A stretch of 64,000 bases of DNA from Exophiala sp. HKRS030. Lineage: Eukaryota; Ascomycota; Eurotiomycetes; Chaetothyriales; Herpotrichiellaceae. The notes beneath the pieces were generated by a model that saw only the letters and a program-made list of their open reading frames with translations, made no database searches and was not told where the DNA came from. This document shows, piece by piece, positions 22,147-32,106 of this stretch (positions are counted from its first letter, which is position 1; each line of letters starts with the position of its first letter). Where the stretch lies: positions 4,216,001 through 4,280,000 of the forward strand of contig JAHWDD010000002.1 in assembly GCA_023897205.1 (NCBI GenBank), in the 5' to 3' direction. The position numbers and the translations under genes were made by a program.

Positions 22147-24632
22147 TATGATTCTGAACTCCACAGTCGCTTTGGCAATGGATTCCTCCGTCATAGTGGC
22201 CAGGAACTCGCCATCCATTACTCCATGTATGTAGCACTCGCCCAAGAACTCATAGTAGGCATGCTCACTGTAAGTGGTGGATTTCCTCAGCACTACAGGG
22301 ACAGAGCATCCATATAGGATGCACACCACCTCACCACCCCTGAGATGCCTCGAGCCCAGGCCAAACAGCCGTTTCGACTTGTCGGCTGAGTCATGGCAGA
22401 CAAAGAACTTCCTGCTCCAGACCACCGCCTGCACGCGCTTCAGATACTCAATGACCGTCTCTGGCAGGGACTTGTTGCTAATGAGCTTCGACGTGTTCAG
22501 ATCACCTTCCGGGCTGGTCATGTGGAGCGAGTACATGCATGCCCTCCTGTACCAGAAAGGCGTGCTCTTGCCGCGACTGTCGCGGTCGGCGACGAGTGTT
22601 CTCCAGACTCGATCGCTCATGTTGTTGATGTCCTCGGTTTTGTTCCATCCTGCCATCGCAAGGCTGTCTTCAGAGATGGTGCCGTCGACAACTCGGGCAG
22701 AGACACGTGATATACTCCCGAGGATAGCGCCTTTCACACGGAGAGTTTTAGGCGGCGGTGCAGGATGCATGAAATCCAAGAAGTCGTCTTCGAATATGTT
22801 GTCAAAGTCAACCTCAGGAGATCTGCCACGGGATGCATTGTAAATCCGGTGGCCAGGTTCACCGACCAGACTGTCTCCATTGAGGCGACCGGTAAAAAGC
22901 GAAGGGGCCCGAATGGAGAATCTGCAATCAGTCCGATCCAGGTCGGCAGGAGAGACTTGTTTGAGGTCCAATCTGTTCCAAATTCAAAGTGAAAAGGTTG
23001 TTGAGAAGTTGTCCGCCTCGTCACTGATAGTGCCCAATGGCGGCAGATTATATCCAATGAGCCTGTCGACACGATGCAATGCTTGACAAAATTAGCATAC
23101 ACCTGCAGAACCGGCTTTGTATAATCAGGAATCAGTAGGCTGGGACTGCGTAAGACCCCTTTTCCTGGAGTAGAGAGGTGTCCATCGTTTGCAAGTGGCA
23201 GCAGAGCATAGACTGTATCTCGGGCATCAGAAGCCTCAAAATGCAGAAAATTCAATACTAGAGACTCGATATTCCAGAGTCGATCTAAAACGGCACCGCT
23301 TTGCGTTTTGCGAAGAAGGTTGTTTGTGGTGGTTACGATAGCACCAGCGCCGACAAACTCGATATAGTTTAACGCATCAGGGTCCTTCTTGGAGTATTGA
23401 GAGCTGTCATATGTGATTCGGATACGATCAATCTTTGCCAGGAAGAGTTGCACGGCATCAGAAAAATCAATCCAGTTGATGCTCTTATCACCGCACTGAA
23501 CCGACGCACTGCGAGACGATGCGACTTCTTGTATTACCCAACGCCGTTGGAACCATGGCCTTCTTAAGAGGTTAGCAAAGTCAACCCATGCTTTGGCCAG
23601 TCTTTCGTCCGGAGTAGCGCCAGAAATCATGCGATCGAGAAGCTTGAGATTAACTATGCTCGAAACAAAGTCCAGTGGATGCAGATCAGTGTCGCCCTCT
23701 GGACTCTCCCCAACCCAGATGCATACATTCCAGGCATTGCAGTATATGTCCAGCATTTTTGCCAGCTGGTGACTCTTTTCAAGGCTGTCATTCTGATTGA
23801 TAGAGATGGCATCAATCCAAAACCACAAATCGACCGTCTCTGATCGCAATCGTTTTAGTGCGTTGTGAAGATTAGACCGGACATAAAACCGGCGCGGCCT
23901 CGCCTGGGTCTGAGCTAGCCGATAGAACTCCTCGGGGTTCGGCCGTCGGTCGGGACGTGAATATCTTGGACGAAGATTTCATGTCCTGGAATGTCTTCGC
24001 CCCAAGCGTATGAAAGAGCTTGATAGACCAACTGTGAGCCCTTAAGTTTGTCCACTGCCATTGTCTTGAGGGAACAATGAAGAGCATCTCCAGATTTGCC
24101 TTTGCTCAAGAGTAGCAGGCGGACTTCCTCAGAAGAAATTGCAACGTATGTATATTCATTCTGAGGCGGCACAAGAGTGCTATAGTCAAGGAAGTGTGAG
24201 AATGAATCAGTGTTCTGCCTCAAACCCCCGAAATCGGCAATATCAAATTGGACAGCAATGGGAGGCGGTGTCACGTGCCCGCCAGACATGAATGAGGATG
24301 AGTCTGCCCGCGGTGGGGAGTACCTTGATGCCAAAGCCGGTGGTGAAGGAGAAGGCGACTTTCGTGGTCCTATTCTCCGAGATGCGTGGCTATAGACGCA
24401 ATCAAGGCCTTGTTCCTTGCAACGTGAGCAGGGATCGCCGCCATCACATCTAACTTTTCTCTTCCGACACGCGTTGCACTAGCGAGCGTAAGCAGCCTGC
24501 TTCGGAATCAGAAGGGATTGGCAGAACACATACCGCACGGGGTAATCGACGGAACTTTCTTCTCTCGCCATTATCTTCGCCACCTGCCTCATTGTTGGCA
24601 TCAGGCTCGCTCTTACCCGAGACTTCTTCCAT
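22144..24632 (-). CDS. Zn2Cys6 zinc cluster-HET domain fusion protein
   Basis: Exon 1 is 24632-24534 (33 codons from ATG, ending ERRKFRRLPRA). The intron is 24533-24479 (GTATGT...GCTAG). Exon 2 opens with a canonical fungal binuclear cluster, CNACRKRKVRCDGGDPC then SRCKEQGLDC; the spacing is C-x2-C-x6-C-x5-C-x2-C-x6-C. It continues without a stop through a Ser/Pro linker into the HET domain blocks YQALSYAWGED, WFWIDAISINQND and RRPWFQRRWVIQEVASS. It ends with the usual HET C-terminal segment (GEVVCILYGCSVPVVLR, YEFLGECYIHGVMDGE) at 22144. Single missing bases at 23952-23954 and 22904-22907 (G runs on plus) displace the frame, as in other genes here. HET domains trigger incompatibility cell death; Zn2Cys6 clusters bind DNA. 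A fused protein would be unusual. Total about 800 residues. Confidence 0.75.
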
Positions 24633-25689
24633 AGAGGACTACTGGCTGCCGTATATCCGGACTGCCGTGCTGTCCATTAACGGAAGCTGACGGCCTGGGA
24701 ATTTCGAGGTCTAATACAATGGAGTTTCCAGGTCTTATCGTCGCCCGTGTGCTGGGGTTAGGCTAGATAGCTCGAAACATTGGACATACGACGTCGGCGA
24801 AGGCGACTGTGTTCGGGGCTAGTCTTGATTAGGCCGAGCCTAGATATTGGCCAATAACGTCGATCGGAAGTGAACATGACGCGGATAATTCGTATTCCAT
24901 ACGAGGGGTGATACCGTGGTAGTTTAATTCCCCAGGACTTCCCTTGCAGCCTGAACATATAGTAATCTGGGAGATGAGGAACACCTTTGGTTCCTACCAG
25001 GTAGGAGCATGAAGGCTCTGGTCTACCATTGCTAGGACCAATTGCTGAAGATACCAAACACCACGCTCTACGGCAATTAGCTTTTCGGGCGTGGTCTCTG
25101 TATACAGATGAACAATATTTGAATTTTGAGGCCAGGACAGGTGCAATAATGTTAGGGTGCATGTACGGCAAGTATCATATACATGCGAGATATGATGCAC
25201 GAACGTGGATTGGAAATCCTGACGGGCAAATAGCAAGCAGTCTGTGCCTTATCGTTAGCAGCCAAGCTAAGGGGTATACTCCGGTGATAGAGATACCACA
25301 CTGTAACTCGGGATGGTGGCACATAGTGATCTTTGTCAGCTTCTTGTGGGTAATAACGAAATTCATGACAGAGTTTGGCTACTCCACGGTCAATTTATCG
25401 AGAGTGGCCAACTTCATAATTTCCCACTGTTATCTTCCTCTACTTCTTCGCACGTAACTGGCGCTGCAATTGCCCGTGAAGATATTGGCTTAGCCAATGT
25501 CTAAGCCTTACAACCCGTCAAGAACTACCCCTCTTAAGGAACGACGATGTAAACCTTCCTTTAGCATTGTCGATATGTAAAACTAGGTTTACTATTCGAA
25601 ATGGAGCAGCTAAATCCAGCTGCGCAAAGAAATTACTGTTAACTGAAGCTCAAGCGATAAGTCGAGGGGAAAAAGCGGATTATCAAGGC
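24633..25689. other. Intergenic, no gene recognised
   Basis: This is a 1.06 kb tract between the divergently transcribed zinc cluster-HET gene and the FMN monooxygenase relic. The ORFs 24758-25171 (minus) and 25029-25457 (plus) overlap and show no family features. The promoter of the HET gene should lie in the first few hundred bases. Confidence 0.4.
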
Positions 25690-27218
25690 ATTCGCGATGA
25701 GGTCATCAAGTCATGTCGCAGCTGATATGTTTTCTACTGTGCATATACAAATAACTTGCTAGTCAACAGATCAGAGGACTGACATTACGTAGGGCAGTGG
25801 TGATATCCAGACAATAGATCCCAGGAATATAACAATGTGAACTATTGAATTGATCTGGCAAAAATTCTTGACGGAGGAATATCCATCGGCTGTTCATCGC
25901 CGATATGCTGGGAGTATATTATGTTTTTAAAGGTCCCGAGAACACAGACCCTGTTCTTTCCGGTGGTACACAATTCCCTATTTCAGATCCCTTGTGAGTG
26001 AATTCTGGCTGGTTTACACGCCCTCGCCAATCCAATAAGCCTGGCCGTCGCGGCAATGGCGGCGGCGGCGACTGAATTTCTGTCCTTCGGCGTCACTTCC
26101 CGACCACATACGAACGTCCTTTCTCGCTTGCACATATATTTTCTACTCTGGGTCACCTTACACACGGTCGAATTGCTTGGAACATTGTGACAAGCTATCT
26201 TGATAGTGCGTCAAAGAATTTCGGTCTCGATACTCAAATTCCACACGATGGCTGCCATGAAAAAACCGAGGAGTATCTCGATTTGACCTACAAACTATGG
26301 GAAGCTTCATAGAGAGTTAATGCCATGGTTCAATATCTTGTAGCTAGACAACATACCGTCTCTGACCGTCTTCGTCGCATCAATCACGATTGGAAAGTTC
26401 CAAGCCAGCAACGCAAATGATCTATGCTAATTCATTCTAGGAAGTGGTTTAAATGTGCTGTACCTCATACCGGCGAACCTTCACCACAGAGAATGCCGTA
26501 TATCTTTCAAGCTGGAACAAGTACTCCTGGCAAGATTTTTGCAACTCAGACGCAGAAGCAATATTTGTTCCTGGCATGGGAATCTCTACGGTCGAGAGAG
26601 GTGCAGACGCAACCCGCAAACTTGCAGCAGAAGTTGGGCTTAATCAACATAGAATAAAGCTAATCGTGGGAATCCTAATCATTGTAGCGGAGACCAATGA
26701 GGAGGCTCAAGCCAAATACGAAGAGTATCTAACTTATTCCGACGACGATGGTACCTTGGCACTTTTCGGCGGCTGGTATGGAGTTGACTTATCACATACG
26801 GAGACGACGAGGATTTCCGGTTCGCTCTTGGATTCCCAGGTCCAGTGCAAGGTATGCTTGAAGCCTGGAGTGCCAACGTTCCAGGGGGGCAAAATATAAA
26901 GTGGACTAAGAAGAGAATTGCGAAAGAATTGGCTCTTGGGGCCTGCACGCTAAAGCTATTGGATCGCCTTCGACGGTTGCGGATCTTCTACAAAAATACA
27001 TCAAAGAGGCTAGAGTCGATGGGTTCAATGTCTCATATGTCATCGCCCCAGGTGATTATCAAAATGTCATCAAATACCTTTTTCCCGAGTTGAAAAGAAG
27101 AGGTGTTTTCTGGGATGACTACGCCGTTCCAGGTGGAACAACGAGAGATAATTATTCTGGCGACGGACAAGGTCCTCGAGTTCGAGATGATCATCTTGCG
27201 GCGAAATATCGATGGTGA
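25690..27218 (+). pseudogene. NtaA/DszA-type FMN-dependent monooxygenase, broken
   Basis: Reading three plus frames in turn gives the flavin-dependent luciferase-like family of nitrilotriacetate monooxygenase component A. The pieces are ILDGGI, then LFIADMLGVYYVFKGPE, AMAAAATEFLSFGVTS, STLGHLTHGRIAWNIVTSYL, KWFKCAVPHTGEPSPQR, IFQAGTSTPGKIFAT, FVPGMGISTVERGADATRKL, YGDDEDFRFALGFPGP, and GFNVSYVIAPGDYQNVIKYL. It ends VFWDDYAVPGGTTRDNYSGD with TGA at 27216-27218. At least seven frame changes are needed, all of the one-base-missing kind but mostly not at homopolymers, and the N-terminus has in-frame stops. Intact enzymes oxidise amines or thiophenes with FMNH2 from a partner reductase. It is probably a relic, although sequencing error may contribute. 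Confidence 0.72.
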
Positions 27219-28752
27219 CCGAGTCAGGATGTACCGGCATATATGCGAGAGAATCCCTGAGTCCCAGCCCCAGTCACCTTTGATCTATGAAGTCTTCAAC
27301 CCCCCTTGTCTTAGGCACAAATGTCGCGTACAATAAAAAGGTGATGAACCAAATTAAGAACGGACATTGGAGAAATTCAACCTTCATTCATCTTCGAAAC
27401 ACATTCATTTGCAAAGTTCGCAAATTGTCCGCGTGATGACTGCTCCCTCGGAACAGCCTCAACCGCTCGTCTTGGCACCCCTTCCGTCTACAGCCTTACT
27501 ATTCACTCCATTTTTGTTGTACTTTCTGTGTCTTCTTTGCTGCATTAGTACGACGGTTTTGAATTGAGCTTCAGAGCATGATGTTAACTGCTCTTAAAGG
27601 ACCTCAGTTTTGTCAAACTGCAGACCCTACATGGTCCAGTGTTCATCTGGGCGCTTTTGGTGACAGAATGAAGTACGACATTGATAAACTTTGACCCCCT
27701 ATTTCCCCGTAACTCAGTCGTTTTAATGCAAACATCACTTCATTGCTCAACTTACTCCCATTCAATCACGTCCACACGTCTGATATGGATACTTGTTGCC
27801 CAATAATTTGGTTGCTTCTGGGCCCGGTTGTGCATAAAATCGTCAATCCTGGACGTTGGAGCCATACCACCCTGTATCCCAGATTTCCGCATTGAAATTT
27901 GCGTCTCATGGGTCATTGCAACAAAGAAGCTGAAGCTGTCGCCAGGCAAAGTTTGTATATCACGCGATCAATTTTCGGAATGCCTCGTGTGTGGGGGCAG
28001 AGGTGTGCACCAAATAGAATGCGGAGCCGAATGCAAGTCTGTCCGATCAGTGGCCTGTCGGAGTTGCCGGACGCTACACAACGTCCATTTCGTGATCCCT
28101 GTCTCCGGGGGACGTTTCCATCACCCCCCAAAATCTGGGGAAGAGGCTGTAGTAAGTTTGCCCCTTTGGGCCAGATCTTCATGCATATCTGCGCCCTTCT
28201 GTGGGTACCTGCAGATCCCTATGTCGACTATGACCTTGTTTCCATTGTTTGTTTAGGATTCGGAGGAATACCATACCTTCCGGTTAAGAGGTGTCTCGTG
28301 AGATGTCTTGGCTGCGAGCTTGTCCAGCATAATGCCTGTTGGGTTATTGTGCTATCAGGATTGAGAGTTGTAGTGCAAGATCGATATGGTTATACAAACG
28401 AGCATCTAATCAAACTCTCAGTAAGTAGAATTATGTCGACTGCGAAAGCACCGAATTTCCCATTTCTGACCATTTGGGTGTAGATACAGCACTTAACTTT
28501 CGGGTTTTTAGACAAAGAACCAAGAGTCTAGTGGCGATAATTTGATTCACATACTTGTGAGGTCAGATCGGCCTAATACAGATGCCGAGGGCTATATTGA
28601 CCTCGAATAAATCAGCTGAACTCGGATTCGGCAGTAAGAAACTATCAAGGAAGGTTATTGCCTGGTTCCGTTTTCTACCTGGCATGACGGATTTTCGACA
28701 AGACAAGGGTTGGGGTGTGTTCGAATTCCAAGGAATTGAGCCTCAAACATGA
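27219..28752. other. Intergenic, unidentified fragments
   Basis: Overlapping ORFs on both strands (27828-28256 and 27899-28483 plus; 27752-28182 minus) show no recognisable domain. The minus-strand frame at 27752-27949 ends in a protein-like stretch (GIQGGMAPTSRIDDFMHNRA) that could be the last exon of a decayed gene. I cannot name it. Confidence 0.3.
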
Positions 28753-30177
28753 CTAGAAAGTCGAACCAATATCCCCGAAGCGGATGTTGGAATAGGTAAC
28801 AGATGACCCTGGATATCTGCTCTCAACATCTCTTGGAACTCCAGAATCAGTCGGGCACGACCCACGTCGCACTCCGGGTGAGGATGGGTTTCTGTCAAGG
28901 GGTAGTTGCTATCAAGCCACCACATTCTTGCTGCAGAATAGTTAGAATTTAGCAAGTCACAAGTTCAAGGGAAAAAACTTGCCTTCATGATCATCCCACA
29001 GAGACATCACGAGCACCATACCTCGGCTTAGAGCCTGACCGAAATTGGCAAAACCTCCTTTGTTACTCTGCACATTGGGATCCTGGAAAACCGACTTTTG
29101 CTGTTGACAAAATCTGTCCGAGATTGAATTCCCTGCTTCAATTCCTGGAACATTCACTCTCGAGTTTGCGATTGTGCGGCCATTTTGTACATAGAGACGA
29201 CGAATTTCGGAGAGACTACCACCGTTGGCGATAAATTGAGTCACGACTGTGAGTCTGGCATTCGAGTTTACTAATGACCCAGGACCGAAGAAACTCTGAT
29301 TTCCCAGGCGGTATGAGTTGAAATCGCAGCCATCCTTGTCACACACGCCCTGATATCGTTGCGTACCATCTCCGCATTCGGTGCCGGAGCAGCGATATTG
29401 GTTGCTAGTGCTGCAGACATGCGACGTATACGCTGTAGCATATCTGTTCGCCTCCCAGATATCCATCTCAGCACAGCAAGACCCATAGCGTCCTGTTCCA
29501 GCGTTAGGGTCGCTTGAGGATGGCCTCCAATCAAGGATATTCGCTTCGCCGTTGATGAACTTAATATCATGCGGGCATTGAGCATCGCAGTACCCCGTAC
29601 CGTACCTTGCCCCTGCTCTGTTGCCAGAAAACTGTGACAAGCCACCGTCGCGAGGGAGTTGTGCGAAGTAAAGTGCCCCGTTCAAGCCACAAGGCAGGTT
29701 TGAGACATCAACATCGAAAGTGAATTCTTGGTTGAGAAGATTGAATTGTTGGTAATTGGTATCGTCGGTGTCCAGAAGATACACTCGAGAGCCAACATTG
29801 GTTGAATATGGGCCTTGAGTGACAAACCTCAAGGTCAATGCGTCTCCATTGGTCGTGAAACCGTACGTTCCTGCGTAATCAGCACCATCAATGGCGCAGT
29901 TCCGAGTGCACGTAGCGGGATCAGGGCAAAGGTTGCTGTTCCAAGTATTTCCAGTGTAGCAATTGGTGCTACCGCCGACATTGTGCGTCCATCTCCAGTT
30001 CGAATCAAGGACGACCGACTGAGATCGAACAGTACAGCCGCCTTGGGTAGAACAACGCCTGACGTTAAGGCGTGGGTGATTTTCAGCATTGTTAGTGCCA
30101 ACTTGTTGCGCATAAGCCATTCTCAGCGAGGCAACTATAAGAGAAACTAGCGAGAAGCTAGCCGTGAGATTCAACAT
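28753..30177 (-). CDS. GH7 cellulase (cellobiohydrolase-like), secreted, one frameshift
   Basis: The ATG at 30177 begins a signal peptide ([20 protein letters not shown] then AYA) before QQVGT, the glutamine N-terminus usual in GH7. The retaining catalytic motif E-x-D-x-x-E is present as [11 protein letters not shown]. Many family cysteines and substrate-tunnel segments are seen ([38 protein letters not shown]). The enzyme cleaves cellulose beta-1,4 bonds, releasing cellobiose if the tunnel is closed. Exon 1 ends after DDHE at a GC donor (GCAAGT), and exon 2 begins [12 protein letters not shown]. At plus 28876-28878 (CCC on the coding strand) one base is missing. Correcting it gives the family end [20 protein letters not shown] with TAG at 28753-28755. 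There is no linker or CBM1. About 440 residues are expected. Confidence 0.92.
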
Positions 30178-31649
30178 TTTGATATACGTATACAAAAGGC
30201 ACTGTGCTCGCTACTTCAGTTAATGGAAGGAAGTTTTATCAAAACTCAAGGAAGCACTTTATATATTTTTGATATTGGTAGTTCATTGTCTATTCTGGAT
30301 GAGAGACCATGCCTTCGACCTTTCTAGGATTACGACTTGATAACTACTAGGTCATCCAACAAACTGCCGCTCTCAAATAGGAGTACATTCTCAATTGATC
30401 TTCAACAACTTGTTCATAAACCGAGAGAGAGATGATTACATCCGCTCCGGCGTCAAATTACAGAGTAGCGTACTACACCATTGGTCACAATTAACAGGGA
30501 TTGCTGGCCTAGCCACAGATTGACTATAAATTTTGGTCCTCGGTCCTTTCCCATTGTATCGATTCCGTCAAAATTTTGGCTTTCAAGCAGACGAAGAGAA
30601 TGAACCCTCTTCGAACTTGTGTTTCGGAAAGGTCATGGGATCAACAGGACCTCCACCCGTAAACATAGAACGCAACGAGACTCAGCGTCGTTGCAAGTGG
30701 CAAGGGGTTGAGATGAAAATTGTGCTTCTCGTCAGTTCAATGCATCAGGTTTGCTAAAGGTCCTGAAGTATGTTATGGTCGGAGCTATCTTCACTTCTAG
30801 TAAACGATCCACAGATCTACATTCTAAGACGGCCTGGAGCTAGAAGTAGTTCGGACTTGATGTAAACACACCGCTCTCTATAGTGATTGGAAAATTATAA
30901 GGTCATTCGTGCAATCGGCTTATTGTGGGGTTCTGAGAGGTTGGACAAATTTGGGTGCTGGATGGCATTACTACGGACGCTTTCTACCAGAATCGAGACT
31001 TCGAACGAAAGGGCTGCTCTGCTTCGAATCCAGATTCAGGTATATAGGATCCTACCTCCCTCATTTCCTTCAGCTTCCGATAGAGGTTCCTCCATAGTTC
31101 ACAAGCAGTTTCTTTTTCCTTTTGAACACACAAGATGAAGCCCTCTGCTTACTTTCTAAGTGTCCTCTCCTTCTGTTAGCTTGTGCTTACTAATCAACCA
31201 ATTATTGACCGAACTATCGACTAGCCAGTGCGCATATTCGATATATTAACAAGCACTTACCTAGTGCACTCGATTATTGATTTTCTTGCGCATCAGGAGA
31301 GATTTTCTCTTGTTCACACTCATTTATATAGAGAAGAGGAATCCTCATTATTCTATAGACTAGACAGATATTAATTTAATCTATTTGTACGTATTAACAG
31401 TTATTTCGTCGACGCTCATAAAGCTAACAGTTATAAGCCCGGAAAATATCCGATACTAAGTTACCACGCTAAATTACTTAGTATTGTTATTTCGACATTC
31501 TAATTAGTTAACTTATAACGTTATTCGTACTAAAACGAATCTCGGTTACCGAATTAGGATAGTATACCGACTATATAATTATTATAGCAATAATAATATA
31601 TCTAACGAGGAAATATCTCCTAATTTAAAGGTTCTAAAGGTTCTAAGAA
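30178..31649. other. AT-rich gene-free tract
   Basis: This is the GH7 promoter region (to about 30900) followed by a tract that becomes very AT-rich from about 31180 to the gap, rich in TTA, TAA and TATA words and lacking long ORFs. That is the usual look of repeat DNA mutated by RIP, but no element can be named. Confidence 0.5.
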
Positions 31650-31749
31650 NNNNNNNNNNNNNNNNNNNNNNNNNNNNNNNNNNNNNNNNNNNNNNNNNNN
31701 NNNNNNNNNNNNNNNNNNNNNNNNNNNNNNNNNNNNNNNNNNNNNNNNN
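31650..31749. other. Assembly gap (100 N)
   Basis: Exactly 100 N characters, the conventional size for a scaffold gap of unknown length. It lies at the end of an AT-rich tract, so a collapsed or unassembled repeat is likely. Confidence 0.99.
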
Positions 31750-31857
31750 CTATATCCCTGTACCTTGTCGTTATCCTAGCAGCCTTGCACCTATTGGTGC
31801 AGATAAACAGCAACAATCCACTCCTTGACCCACAAAAAACGACAGGGAGTAAAACTT

Positions 31858-32106
31858 TTAGGGTAGACCATTGTAAACGACTGGTGCAGTGGGTGCATTG
31901 AAGCGGTGTTGCGATGACTGGGCGAGCCGCTGCAGTGCGGCCAGCTTGGATCTTGGAGGCGGTTCGTCGAGGTTGACCTCACTGGGTTTAGGCTGTGCAG
32001 GTGCCGCCGTGCCAGGCCGAGGGGGCAGTGGAAGGGAGCGGGCTAGTTGGCGCCTAGCGGTTTTTAGCGGAGACTGACTAGTTGGTGGCGCTGGCATGCC
32101 ATGCAT
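31858..32106 (-). CDS. Short Pro-rich ORF, possible small gene or last exon
   Basis: This is an 82-codon frame beginning with ATG (MHGMPAPPTSQSPLKTARRQ), rich in Pro, Ala and Ser, with a motif-like segment EPPPRSKLAALQRLAQSSQH. The composition is more protein-like than the competing frames and the GC content is higher than across the gap. It could be a free small protein or the 3' exon of a gene whose upstream exons I could not place. No family is recognised. Confidence 0.3.
   Translation of the reverse strand: MHGMPAPPTSQSPLKTARRQLARSLPLPPRPGTAAPAQPKPSEVNLDEPPPRSKLAALQRLAQSSQHRFNAPTAPVVYNGLP

Noticed and set aside
24758..25171. 137-codon minus-strand ORF
   Set aside because: No family features, and it overlaps an equally long opposite-strand ORF. 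A short word resembling 32380-32400 (near GGCCAATTTC) was too weak to call a shared repeat.
27828..28483. Cys-containing plus-strand ORFs that look zinc-finger-like
   Set aside because: Cysteine spacing fits no known finger, two frames overlap with equal length, and no start or splice context supports either.
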